Source: Bog-532 sp963830385 (lineage in GTDB: Bacteria; Actinomycetota; Actinomycetes; Streptosporangiales; Streptosporangiaceae). From it: 64,000 bases of DNA. A program made the position numbers and the translations under genes. The notes below the pieces were generated by a model. That model made no database searches, had not been told where the DNA came from, and saw only the letters and a program-made list of their open reading frames with translations. Positions 25,119 through 33,752 of this stretch are shown in pieces; the first letter of the stretch is position 1, and every line of letters starts with the position of its first letter. The stretch spans positions 310,001 through 374,000 of the forward strand of contig CAWHMD010000006.1 in the NCBI GenBank assembly GCA_963830385.1. The letters run 5' to 3'.

Positions 25119-26180
25119 TCACCCTGGGTTGGAGGCCTCGGTGCGGGCGGGCCGCCTGGCCACCCGGCGCTCGCGGGCTCGCAGCCACAGGGCCGCCGCC
25201 CGCTGCTTGTACGGGTGCAGCCGCTGCAGCAGCGCGGGCGAGATGGCCAGCGAGGCGACCACCAGGCCCGGGCGGAGCCCCGGATTGTGGGTGAAGGCGC
25301 GCCGCGCGTGGCGGCGGGCCGACTTCGGGTCTCCGTCCAGCAGGGCCCACCGGGCCCGCCGCAGCTCCTGGTGGTACTTGAGCCGGGCCACGGTCTGCTC
25401 GACCAGGACCCGGTCCCCGGCCGAGGCCGTGGTCTCGGCGGTGCGCGCGAACGCGGTGATGAGGGCGTGCTCGAACGCCTCGACCTTGGCGGGATCGCGG
25501 GACAGCGAGTTCGTCCGGATCCGGTACCAGCCCAAGGGCGCGTCGATCAGCCGGACGTCGCCCTGCTGGACAAGCCGCAGCCAGATCACGACCGACTCGT
25601 CGACATCGGGATCGTGATCGGTGTAACCGCCGGCCTGCTGCCACGCCGCCCGCCGGACCAGGCCGGTGTAGTAGGGGATGACCCCGGCCAGCGTGTCGGA
25701 GAGAGTCAGCGGCTGGCTGGCGTAACGCGGCTGCCACTGCACCCCCAGCGAGGCCAGGTAGCCCATGGGCAGGTGAGCCTGCTCGGCGTCGTGGAACTGG
25801 ACGGCGTCACAGCCGACGGCGTCGATACCGGGCTCGGCCGCGATCACCTCCGCCATCGTGGCTACGAACGACGGCATGATCTTGTCGTCGCTGTCCAGGA
25901 CGCTCAGGTAGCGGCCGGTGGCGGCCTCGGCCGCGCTGGTGACCCCGCCGCGGTAACCGCGGTTCTCCTGCCGGAGCAACCGGATCCGGGGGTCGGGCAG
26001 GTACCGCGAGACGATCTCGACCACCCGGGAGGACAGGCCGTTGTCGACGACCACCAGCTGCCAGTCCGGCGAGGTCTGGGCCACCACCGAGTCGATCATG
26101 GCGGGCAGGAAGTCCTCGGTGCCGTAGACCGTCGTCAGGAAGCTGACCAATGGCGCCGATTCCGACGTGGGCTTGCTCAC
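25119..26180 (-). CDS. GT2-family glycosyltransferase
   Basis: A 353-residue GT-A enzyme. VSFLTTVYGTEDFLPAMIDS and VVAQTSPDWQLVVVDNG form the nucleotide-binding start; YLSVLDSDDKIMPSF holds the metal-binding D-x-D-like motif near residue 95. The C-terminal 100 residues are basic and helical (HARRAFTHNPG, then YKQRAAALWLRARERR) and may hold the protein at the membrane. Inverting transfer of a sugar to the growing repeat unit is expected. First gene of an operon with the GT4 gene, under a shared-type promoter at 26247-26276. Confidence 0.88.
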   Translation of the reverse strand: MSKPTSESAPLVSFLTTVYGTEDFLPAMIDSVVAQTSPDWQLVVVDNGLSSRVVEIVSRYLPDPRIRLLRQENRGYRGGVTSAAEAATGRYLSVLDSDDKIMPSFVATMAEVIAAEPGIDAVGCDAVQFHDAEQAHLPMGYLASLGVQWQPRYASQPLTLSDTLAGVIPYYTGLVRRAAWQQAGGYTDHDPDVDESVVIWLRLVQQGDVRLIDAPLGWYRIRTNSLSRDPAKVEAFEHALITAFARTAETTASAGDRVLVEQTVARLKYHQELRRARWALLDGDPKSARRHARRAFTHNPGLRPGLVVASLAISPALLQRLHPYKQRAAALWLRARERRVARRPARTEASNPG

Positions 26181-26246
26181 CGGTCACTCTCCCGAATCGA
26201 CGCCTGCGGCCGAAGGCCGGACCACACGGGGCCCGCCATTCACCAC

Positions 26247-26276
26247 ACAAGAGCCGGAAGGACAGCCGGCTGATAC
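26247..26276 (-). promoter_or_regulatory. Shared ECF-like promoter, GT2-GT4 operon
   Basis: Minus strand: GTATCAG (26276-26270), 16 nt, CTCTTGT (26253-26247), about 70 nt ahead of the GT2 start at 26180. Confidence 0.6.
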
Positions 26277-26323
26277 CTGATCCGGGGGGCAGCCGCCGAC
26301 CGGGGCGAAAGATAACCGGTCTT

Positions 26324-26353
26324 GTATCAAGCGCCTCCGCTCAGTGCTCGTAT
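26324..26353 (+). promoter_or_regulatory. Shared ECF-like promoter, Wzz-Wzy-GT operon
   Basis: GTATCAA (26324-26330), 16 nt, CTCGTAT (26347-26353), extended as CTCGTATGCAC like the sites at 8608 and 38299. About 75 nt ahead of the Wzz-like gene. Confidence 0.65.
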
Positions 26354-26427
26354 GCACACAAAGGCCGGGAGCCGATGAGTCACGCCGGGATTTCCGGAGG
26401 ACATACTCCTAAGAAGGGGGCATGCGG

Positions 26428-27846
26428 ATGAGCCTCGGGGCACATCTCGCTCGTATCCGTAGTCGATGGTTCCTGGTGGCGGCGATCACGCTGCTGGCCG
26501 GGCTGGCGGCCTTCGGGGTCAGCGAGCGACATGCCGGTACCCACTACACCGGTAGAGCGACGATCGTCACCCAGTCCGCGAACGCTTCCCCCGACCAGGT
26601 CGGGGTCCTGGCCAGCGGATACGTCGACACGTTCATCCAGCCGTCGTACCAGGACACGCTGCGGGCCGCGATCAACCTGCCCGCCGACGTGTCGCTGACC
26701 GCGCAGACGGCCGCGGCGAGCCCGATCATCTACATCTCGGCGACTGCCCCGGACCAGGCCACCGCTCAGCTGGCGGCCAAGGACGCCGCCAGCCAGTTCA
26801 TCAAGCAGGTGAACGGCAGCCTGGCGGCCGGGCGGCAGATCCTGATCCAGCAGATGGAGCAGGCGGTCAAGGCCGACACCAAGGCCGTCAGCGGCGTGCT
26901 CCGGGTGCCGGCCGAGATCGACATGCAGGACCGGATCAACGGAGTCAACGCCGATCCCACCAACAGCCTGCAGATGCTGCAGGCCAACGCCGGCGTCACC
27001 GCGGTGAAGTCGGGGTTCAAGAAGGTCGTCGGTGAGTCGGTCGTCGGCGGGCTGATTCTCGGCTGCCTGCTGGCCTGGCTGCTGGGTGCCACCACGCGAC
27101 GGCTGTCCAGCCCGGCCGAACTGGCCGAGAAGGCCAGGATCGAGCCGCTGGTCGTCATCCCGGCCGGTGGCGCGCCCACCGCCGAGTCGGAGCGCGAACG
27201 CAAACTGCGCCAGCTGGCCGCGTCGGTGGCCCTGCTCGACCTGCCCAAGCCGGCCGTGATCGCGGTGGCTCCGGTCGAGCCGATGCCGGTCGCCGACGAG
27301 ATCACCGCCAGCCTGGCCCGCTACCGGGCGGAGCACGGCGTGCGGACGATCCTGGTCCACGCCGACGGCGCACCGGCCCCGCTGAACGCCGTCGAGGGCG
27401 AGATCGAACCCGTCGGCGACGGCTGGCTGCTGGTGACCCGGGAGCCGGCCGAGGCTGTGCGCGAGGTGTTCACGGTCGGGGACCCGCGGGACATGAACGG
27501 GCTGCTCGGGGTGGAGCACGTACGCGACCTGGTGGGCTCGCTGCGAGACCGGGCCGAGCTGATCGTGATCCAGACGCCGGCGGTGTCCGAGGCTCCCGAG
27601 TCGTACATGGTCTGCGCGGTCGCCGACCGGACGCTGCTGCTGGCCGGGGCCGGATCGTCCGCCGACGCCGTGGTGGCGGCCCGGGACCAGTTCGAGCGGG
27701 CCGGAGTCACCCTGCTGGGCGTGGCGTTCGTGGAGCGGCAGGCGCGCCGGGCCGAGCCGGAGGTTGTCGCCCCCGCCCCGTCCGAGCGGCTCGACGAGCC
27801 GATGCCCAGCAGCGACTACCCGACCTCACGGGTCACCCGGGTATGA
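26428..27846 (+). CDS. Wzz-like chain-length protein with inactive kinase-like domain
   Basis: About 472 residues. An N-terminal membrane span (WFLVAAITLLAGLAAFGV) and a second one near residues 207-225 (VVGGLILGCLLAWLLG) bracket a periplasm-side type domain, the Wzz/YwqC layout. The C-terminal 240 residues follow the shape of the BY-kinase P-loop domain (VIAVAPVEPMPVADEITASL, then ELIVIQTPAVSEAPES), but there is no GxxxxGK(S/T) Walker A. The domain is probably a non-catalytic regulator of polymer length. I prefer ATG 26428 because AAGGGGG ends 7 bases before it; ATG 26422 is only one base away. It overlaps the Wzy gene by 4 bp. Confidence 0.8.
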   Translation: MSLGAHLARIRSRWFLVAAITLLAGLAAFGVSERHAGTHYTGRATIVTQSANASPDQVGVLASGYVDTFIQPSYQDTLRAAINLPADVSLTAQTAAASPIIYISATAPDQATAQLAAKDAASQFIKQVNGSLAAGRQILIQQMEQAVKADTKAVSGVLRVPAEIDMQDRINGVNADPTNSLQMLQANAGVTAVKSGFKKVVGESVVGGLILGCLLAWLLGATTRRLSSPAELAEKARIEPLVVIPAGGAPTAESERERKLRQLAASVALLDLPKPAVIAVAPVEPMPVADEITASLARYRAEHGVRTILVHADGAPAPLNAVEGEIEPVGDGWLLVTREPAEAVREVFTVGDPRDMNGLLGVEHVRDLVGSLRDRAELIVIQTPAVSEAPESYMVCAVADRTLLLAGAGSSADAVVAARDQFERAGVTLLGVAFVERQARRAEPEVVAPAPSERLDEPMPSSDYPTSRVTRV

Positions 27847-29438
27847 CCCAGCGCACCGCGCCGGCGACCGGCCGACGGCTGAGCGACCGGCTGCGCACGG
27901 ACTGGTTCGGCGGCCGGGTGCTGACGGACGGCTTCGGCCGGACCAGCCAGGTCGTCGGCGCGGTGACCGTCGTGCTGGCGGTCCTCGCGCTGGTCGGGTC
28001 CCGGTTGAAGGGCGGCCTCGGCGTCGGCCTCCTGCTGGTGGTCTTCGGCGCGATCATCGTGACGGTCTGCTTGCGCCACCCGCCGCTGGCCGTGGTCCTC
28101 ATGCTCGGGACGATGTTCCTGCGGCTGGCGCTGCCCCACCTGGTCGTGGCCGACCCGTTCCTGATCGCGTACGCGCTGGTGCTGATGTCGGCGGCGGCCT
28201 TCATGTGGCGCCATCGGTTCGAGCTGCCGAAGGTCACCTTCGTCGAGGTGGCGATGGTGCTGTACATCCTCTGGAGCTACGGCTCGATGGTGCTGCCGCA
28301 CCAGTACCCGGCGCTGGCGTCGTCGGTGAGCGGGGCGACGACGCCGGTCTCCCGCTACATCGAGACCAGCACCGTCATCCCGTTCACGATGTACCTGCTG
28401 GGCAGGCGGCTGTTCGCCCGGGAGTCGGCCGTCCGGTTCGTGCTGTGGTCGATGCTCGGCTTCTCCGCGTACTCCACGCTGGTGAGCATCGACCAGTTCT
28501 ACGCGCCGAGCCTGGTGTGGCCGCGGTACATCGTGGACGCACCGGGCTGGCCGGGCCGCGCCAACGGCGTCTTCAACCAGCCCGTCGCCAACGGCATCGT
28601 GCTGGTCGTCGGCCTGGTCATCGCGATCATGCTGGCCGACGACCGGGGCATGCCGACCTGGCGGCGAGCCCTGCTGTGGCTGTACGCGGTGCCGTCCGGC
28701 CTGGCCATCTACCTCACCCACACCCGCGCGATCTACCTGGCGTTCGCGCTGGCGCTGATCATCGGCGTCGCGCTGATGCCGGGTGCCCGGGCCGTGTTCG
28801 GCAGCCTGATCGGCGTGGTCATCCTGCTGATCGCCTTGAACTGGTCGACGTTCACCAGCTCGGACCGGTCGGCCGGGGGGGTCGGGTCCACCGGTGAGGT
28901 GTTCGACCGGCTGAACGCGATCGCCACCTCGATCTGGGCCTTCAAGCGGGAGCCGTGGTTCGGCTGGGGCATCGGCCGCTTCATGGCGGTCAACACCTAC
29001 CACCACCAGCAGTGGTCTGCCGCCGTCCCGTGGACCGACGGGCTGGGCATCGCCTCGCACGAGACCGAGCTGGGCATCCTGGTCGACCTCGGCCTCGTCG
29101 GCCTGGTGCTGTGGCTGTGCGTGCTGGTCCCGCTGAGCGGCCTGCTGCTGCAGGCGTACTGGATCCTGCCGGCCCGGGGCCTGATGGGCCGGCGGCTGGC
29201 CGTGGTCGGCATCTGCGCGCTGAGCACCCAGATCATGGCGGGCGCGTTCGCCGACCTGCGGCTGCTGGACTTCCCAACCTGCATGGTGTTCCTGATATGC
29301 GGGATGGCGGTGGGGGCGCGGGACCGGGAACAGGCCGTAAGACGGCCGCGGGCGCCGCTGTGGCTGTCGACCGACATCCCGGCGCTGCCCGACCGGAGGG
29401 GTGCCCGGCCGGTGGCCGTGCCGGCGGGAGTGTCGTGA
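27843..29438 (+). CDS. O-antigen polymerase/ligase-like membrane protein (Wzy)
   Basis: A 531-residue integral membrane protein with about 10-12 spans. The WzyC-type core is at 300-450: LAIYLTHTRAIYLAFALALI carries the conserved Arg, and GWGIGRFMAVNTYHHQQWS with SHETELGILVDLGLVGLVLW holds the conserved His-Glu segment. It should polymerise undecaprenol-linked repeat units, or ligate them, on the outer face. Overlaps the Wzz gene by ATGA and the next glycosyltransferase by GTGA, so the four genes from 26428 to 31724 are one tightly coupled operon. Confidence 0.85.
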   Translation: MTQRTAPATGRRLSDRLRTDWFGGRVLTDGFGRTSQVVGAVTVVLAVLALVGSRLKGGLGVGLLLVVFGAIIVTVCLRHPPLAVVLMLGTMFLRLALPHLVVADPFLIAYALVLMSAAAFMWRHRFELPKVTFVEVAMVLYILWSYGSMVLPHQYPALASSVSGATTPVSRYIETSTVIPFTMYLLGRRLFARESAVRFVLWSMLGFSAYSTLVSIDQFYAPSLVWPRYIVDAPGWPGRANGVFNQPVANGIVLVVGLVIAIMLADDRGMPTWRRALLWLYAVPSGLAIYLTHTRAIYLAFALALIIGVALMPGARAVFGSLIGVVILLIALNWSTFTSSDRSAGGVGSTGEVFDRLNAIATSIWAFKREPWFGWGIGRFMAVNTYHHQQWSAAVPWTDGLGIASHETELGILVDLGLVGLVLWLCVLVPLSGLLLQAYWILPARGLMGRRLAVVGICALSTQIMAGAFADLRLLDFPTCMVFLICGMAVGARDREQAVRRPRAPLWLSTDIPALPDRRGARPVAVPAGVS

Positions 29439-30600
29439 GCCGGTCCGGCCGCCCGTTGCGGGTGATGTACGTGGTGCCGGACCTCGGCACCGGCGGGGCC
29501 GAACGGCACGTCACGACGCTGCTGCCGCGCCTCGACCCGGCCCGGTTCAGCTGCTCGGTCGTGTGCACCGGGGCGGAGGGGGCGCTGTTCGGCGACCTGC
29601 TGGCGGCCGGGATCCCGGCCGTCGCACTGGGGCGGCCCAAACGGCAGGCGCTGACGGCGGTGGCCGGCCTGGTGCGCGAGATGCGCAGACAGCGACCGGA
29701 CCTGGTACTGGTCCGCGGGTACAGCGCGGAGCTGCTGGGCCGGGTGGCGGCGATCATCGCCGGGGTGCCGCACCGGGTGGTGTGGGTGCACAACTGCGGT
29801 GAGCTGGATGGCCGCACCCGGGTACGCCGGTACGCCGACCGGCTGCTCGACCGGCGCACCGACGCCTACTTCGGCGTGGCCCAGGCCCAGACCCGCTACC
29901 TGGTCGAGGCGCTCGGCCACCCGGCCGGCAAGGTCCGGATCATCCACAACGGGGTCGACCCGGCCGGTTACCGTCCGGACGGCGAGGAGCGGGCCCGGGC
30001 CCTGCTCGGCATCGGCCCCGAGCGGCCGGTGGTCGGGATCGTGGCCGCGATGCGCCCGGAGAAGGACCACCTGCTGCTGCTCCAGGCCGCCCGGCGGCTG
30101 GCCGATGAGGTCCCCGACCTGCTGGTGCTCCTGATCGGGGACGGCCCGATGCGGCCGCAGATCGAGCAAGCCGTGGCTGACCTGGGCCTGACGGACCACG
30201 TGCGCCTGCTGGGGAACCGCTCCGACGTCCCCGACCTGCTGCCCGCGCTGACCGTGTTCACGCTCTGCTCGTACACCATCGAGTGCTTCCCGATGGCGCT
30301 GCTGGAGGCGATGGCCTCCGGGCGGCCAGCGGTGTGCACCGACGTTGGCGGGGTCAAGGAGATGCTGGCCGACGGGATCACCGGTTATCTGGTACCGCCG
30401 CACGACCCGGCCGCGCTGGCCGGCCTGGCGGCGGTGCTCCGTGACCGCCCGCTGGCCCGGCGGATGGGCGCGGCCGCCCGCGACCGGGTACAGCGTGAGT
30501 TCCGCCTGGACGCCAGCGTCGAGGCGGCCGCCCGGGAACTGGCCGCCGTGGCCGCCGTGGCCAACCGCCGCCGAGCCGGGCCGGGCGCCGATCAGGCTGA
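29435..30600 (+). CDS. GT4-family glycosyltransferase, frame lacks a stop
   Basis: Homology starts at GTG 29435 (overlapping the Wzy stop) and covers a full GT4 enzyme: VMYVVPDLGTGGAERHVTTL, VRIIHNGVDPAGYRP, VGIVAAMRPEKDHLLLLQAA, ECFPMALLEAMASGRPAVCT and a normal C-terminal helix (MGAAARDRVQREFRLDAS). The frame then has no stop at the expected end and stays open to 31789 through unrelated sequence. A TGA at 30598-30600, just before the next gene, is in another frame, so a one-base indel near 30540-30598 is the simplest explanation. The end given is that TGA. Alternatives: a frameshifted GT4-GT4 fusion, or a sequence error. Role: sugar transfer in repeat-unit assembly. Confidence 0.8.
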
Positions 30601-30602
30601 CG

Positions 30603-31724
30603 GTGGTGCTCGACCTGACGTTCGTCGGCGGGGTCGAGATGCTGCTGCTGAACCTGTTCCGGCACTTCGACCCGGCCGTGGTCCGGCCGCGGCTGGTGTG
30701 CCTGCGCGAGGCGGGGCCGCTGGCCGGCGACTTCCGGGCGGCCGGCTTCGAGGTCGAGACCCTGGACCGGGCCGGCCGGTTCGACCGGCGCACGCTGCCC
30801 CGGCTGGTCGCCTCCTTGCGAGCCGACCGGACCGACGCGGTGCTGGTCCCGCACCATCACCGGGCCAGCCTGGCGCTGGGGCGGCTGGCGGCGAAGCTCG
30901 CCCGGGTACCGGTCAACCTGGTGGCCGCCCACGACATGGACCTGGCGTCGGCCGGAGGCCGGGTGCTGCCGCCGTGGGCGGTGCGCACGCTGGGGGTCTC
31001 GGATGCCCTCGTCCTGCTCACACCGAGCCAGGGCGAGTACCTGCGGTCGCAGGAAGGCGTCGGCGCTCGCCCCTGGGAGGCCGTCCGCGAGGTCGTCATC
31101 CCGAACGGGATCGTGCTGCCCGAGCCGCCCGGTCCGGCCGAGCGGGCTCACGCCCGGGCCGCGCTCGGCGCCGCCGCCGACGATGTGGTCGTCGGCGTGG
31201 TCGGGCGGCTCACCCCGCAAAAGGCCCACCGGGTGCTGTTCGAGGCGGTGGCCAGCTGCCTGCCCGGCGCACCGTCGCTGCGCCTGGTCGTGATCGGGGA
31301 CGGCGAGCTGCGGGCGGAGCTCGAGAACGCGGCCGGGCAGCTGGGCATCGGCGACCGGACCACGTTCCTCGGTACCCGCCGCGACGTCGCCCAGCTGCTG
31401 CCCGGGCTGGACGTGTCCTGCCTGTCCTCGGTGCACGAGGGCGTGCCGATCGCGCTCATGGAGGCGATGGCGGCCGGGCTCCCGATCGTGGCCAGCGACT
31501 GCGGCGCGGTCCGCGACATCGTCGAAGACGGGGAGCAGGGCTACGTGATCCCGGTCGGCGACGCCGGCCGCTTCGCCGCCCGGCTGGGCCTGCTGGCGGC
31601 CGACCCGGACCTGCGGGCCCGGCTCGGCAAGGCCGCCCGGGCCCGCGCGGAACACGAGTTCGGGATCGAGCGGACGGCCCGGGGCTACGAGGAGCTGCTG
31701 ACCGAGCTCGTGCCCGGCGCCTGA
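30603..31724 (+). CDS. GT4-family glycosyltransferase
   Basis: About 373 residues. LTVVLDLTFVGGVEMLLLNL is the N-terminal GT-B start; VPHHHRASLALGRLAAKLA follows. The donor domain has VVGRLTPQKAHRVLFEAV and SSVHEGVPIALMEAMAAG with the E-x7-E motif, then PIVASDCGAVRDIVEDGEQG. GTG codons at 30603 and 30606 are candidate starts; no strong ribosome binding site is seen, fitting coupling to the preceding gene. Its last codons and stop are built into the 17-bp stem of the terminator at 31713-31754. Retaining glycosyl transfer in repeat-unit assembly is expected. Confidence 0.87.
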   Translation: MVLDLTFVGGVEMLLLNLFRHFDPAVVRPRLVCLREAGPLAGDFRAAGFEVETLDRAGRFDRRTLPRLVASLRADRTDAVLVPHHHRASLALGRLAAKLARVPVNLVAAHDMDLASAGGRVLPPWAVRTLGVSDALVLLTPSQGEYLRSQEGVGARPWEAVREVVIPNGIVLPEPPGPAERAHARAALGAAADDVVVGVVGRLTPQKAHRVLFEAVASCLPGAPSLRLVVIGDGELRAELENAAGQLGIGDRTTFLGTRRDVAQLLPGLDVSCLSSVHEGVPIALMEAMAAGLPIVASDCGAVRDIVEDGEQGYVIPVGDAGRFAARLGLLAADPDLRARLGKAARARAEHEFGIERTARGYEELLTELVPGA

Positions 31725-31754
31725 ACCGGCGAGCTCTCCGGTTCAGGCGCCGGG
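31713..31754. terminator. 17-bp bidirectional terminator inside two convergent genes
   Basis: Perfect 17-bp stem, arms 31713-31729 (CCCGGCGCCTGAACCGG) and 31738-31754, loop CGAGCTCT. It contains the stop codons of both convergent genes (31722-31724 plus, 31743-31745 minus). Because the arms are complementary, both proteins end in the same residues, Pro-Gly-Ala. Confidence 0.85.
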
Positions 31755-33752
31755 GAACACGAGCCGGCTGGCCAGGGAGACGCCGGTAGCGCTCTGCCCG
31801 CAACCCAGCAGCGTGTAAGCCGGCACCCGCCGCCCGAGGCCGGGTGAGTACCAGCCAAGGATGGGGCCGGTCTCCCCCCGGTGCAGGCTCCAGCGCAGCT
31901 GGGCCGGTAGCTCCAGCCGGGCGCTCCCGGCCGTGCCGGTGCCGGGCCAGCTCAGGACCGCGGTCGCGCCGTCGAGCTCGGCTTCGACGTCGGGACCGAG
32001 GTGGAAGGCGAGCCGGAGGTCGTGGCCGCCCGCGTCGATCTCGTCGAAGATGGCCAGGCTGCGCCCGGTCCGGTCCAGCCGGACCGCGCGGCGGTGCCGG
32101 GCGGCCGGGCCGAGCGGCTGGTAGCCGTCGTGCTCGGCGGTCCACCAGGCCGCCTCGCCGGTGTCCACCACGTCGATCTCCCGGCTGCTGGCGTGCCGGA
32201 GCCACAGGAAGGGCCCGCCGTCGCCGGACTGGTTCTGCCCGGCCAGCTCGACCGTGTTGTGCGCGAGCGTGGACCGGAAGTACGAACGCCATGCCGGTTC
32301 GCCGTGGTAGCAGTAGGTGCCGGGATCCGCGAGCACGTCCACGCCGCCGTACCGGACCTCCACCGACAGGGCGTCGGCGTGGGCGTGGGCGGCGATGCTG
32401 AGGTAACCGTGCGGGCCGCCGTCGCAACGGCACCAGATCTCCGGGGTCTCGTATGCGTCGGTCCGCAGCAGCGTCAGGCCGGCGTCGGCGAACCGCGACG
32501 GGCGCGACCGGGGCCGGCCGGGGACGACCCGGCGGGCACCGGCCAGGCTGCCGATGATCGTGCCGGCAGCGTCGGACGGCACCGGCGGCCACCAGCCGAG
32601 ACGGCCGAACAGCGCCGTCCCCAGCGACAGCAGCGACGCCCAGTTGTCCTCCACCGGCGCCTGGAGCAGCAGCGCGTGGCCGTCGTCGCCGTCACCCTGC
32701 CGGGGCGGCCGCAGCCGCTGGTCGACCAGGGCGGCGGCGCTGTCCACCATCGCGCCCAGCCGCTGCCAGAGGGCCGTGCTCAGCGGGCGGCCCGCGGCGT
32801 CCGCCTCGACCGCCGCCAGCAGCCCGAGCTCGGCCACGAACCGCTGGTAGTCCGAGGCCAGCTCGCGGTCGACCCCCGAGGGGAACGTGTTCCGCAGCAG
32901 CTCCCGTTCGAGCAGCCGCGCCGCCGTCCGCGCCCAGCGGCCGGTCTCCGGAAACCACGGAAAGGCGCAGCAGGCGATGAGCTGCCCGGCGGCCTCGGCG
33001 ATCACGTGGTTGTTGGCCGAGGAGCCCCGGCTCCGGAAGGCGGCCAGGTACTCCTGGTGCCAGCGGAGCTGCTGGACCGCCAGCGCGTCGTTTTCGAACA
33101 GGCCGGCCACTCCCGGCCAGCCGTCCAGCAGGCGGCGGATCCAGGCGAAGCTGATCAGCCGGATGCCGACCTCGATCCCGTTCGTCCAGTGGATGCCGGA
33201 CAGGAAGGGATTCTGCCGCCACCACGAGCGCAGCTGCTCGGCCACCCGGCTGGCGTACACATCGTCGCCGCTGACGTACCAGGCGGCGGCCAGGACCGTG
33301 AGGTGCTGCAGCCGGGAGATCTCCCAGACCTGCTTGACGTTGCCTGCCTCTTCTTCCGAGCGATGGTTGATCCGGAAGGCGTAGCGCTCCGCGGCCGACC
33401 GGCGCCCGGTCACCGGATCGTAGAACCAGTCGGGCGTCGCCAGGTCGGTCCGGACGACCCCCAGCACCTCCCATTCGCCCTTCATGAGCCGGTCGGCCGC
33501 CGCCAGCAGGGCCGTCTGGGCGCTGCCGCTCACCCGCCCGGCCGTCCCCGGCGGCAGCAGCGCACCGAACGAGCGGCGGCCCAGTGACCGCGGCCAGGCC
33601 ACCGGGAGGTCCTCGCGCCGTACCTGCCGGCGCGCCCAGGCCGCGTGCCGGGCCTGGTCACCGGCCCGCCAGGTCATCTCGGCGGGCGACATCCGGGTGG
33701 CCCGGCGCGCGTACCAGCCGATCCGCTCGGGCGACAGCGGCAACTGCTTCAT
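31743..33752 (-). CDS. Heparinase II/III family polysaccharide lyase-like
   Basis: About 669 residues. The N-terminal alpha-barrel part contains WEISRLQHLTVLAAAWYVSG, then WTNGIEVGIRLISFAW and SSANNHVIAEAAGQLIACC with the conserved Asn-His. The C-terminal beta-sandwich begins YLSIAAHAHADALSVEVRYG and continues DVLADPGTYCYHGEPAWRSY, then STLAHNTVELAGQNQS, the family signature with catalytic Tyr/His candidates. The start is ATG 33752, with GGAGG 5 bases upstream, and it overlaps the AsnB-like stop (ATGA). No signal peptide is visible. Members cleave uronic-acid polymers, which fits an AlgD-like dehydrogenase in the same operon. The substrate is probably the locus's own polymer. Confidence 0.87.
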   Translation of the reverse strand: MKQLPLSPERIGWYARRATRMSPAEMTWRAGDQARHAAWARRQVRREDLPVAWPRSLGRRSFGALLPPGTAGRVSGSAQTALLAAADRLMKGEWEVLGVVRTDLATPDWFYDPVTGRRSAAERYAFRINHRSEEEAGNVKQVWEISRLQHLTVLAAAWYVSGDDVYASRVAEQLRSWWRQNPFLSGIHWTNGIEVGIRLISFAWIRRLLDGWPGVAGLFENDALAVQQLRWHQEYLAAFRSRGSSANNHVIAEAAGQLIACCAFPWFPETGRWARTAARLLERELLRNTFPSGVDRELASDYQRFVAELGLLAAVEADAAGRPLSTALWQRLGAMVDSAAALVDQRLRPPRQGDGDDGHALLLQAPVEDNWASLLSLGTALFGRLGWWPPVPSDAAGTIIGSLAGARRVVPGRPRSRPSRFADAGLTLLRTDAYETPEIWCRCDGGPHGYLSIAAHAHADALSVEVRYGGVDVLADPGTYCYHGEPAWRSYFRSTLAHNTVELAGQNQSGDGGPFLWLRHASSREIDVVDTGEAAWWTAEHDGYQPLGPAARHRRAVRLDRTGRSLAIFDEIDAGGHDLRLAFHLGPDVEAELDGATAVLSWPGTGTAGSARLELPAQLRWSLHRGETGPILGWYSPGLGRRVPAYTLLGCGQSATGVSLASRLVFPGA

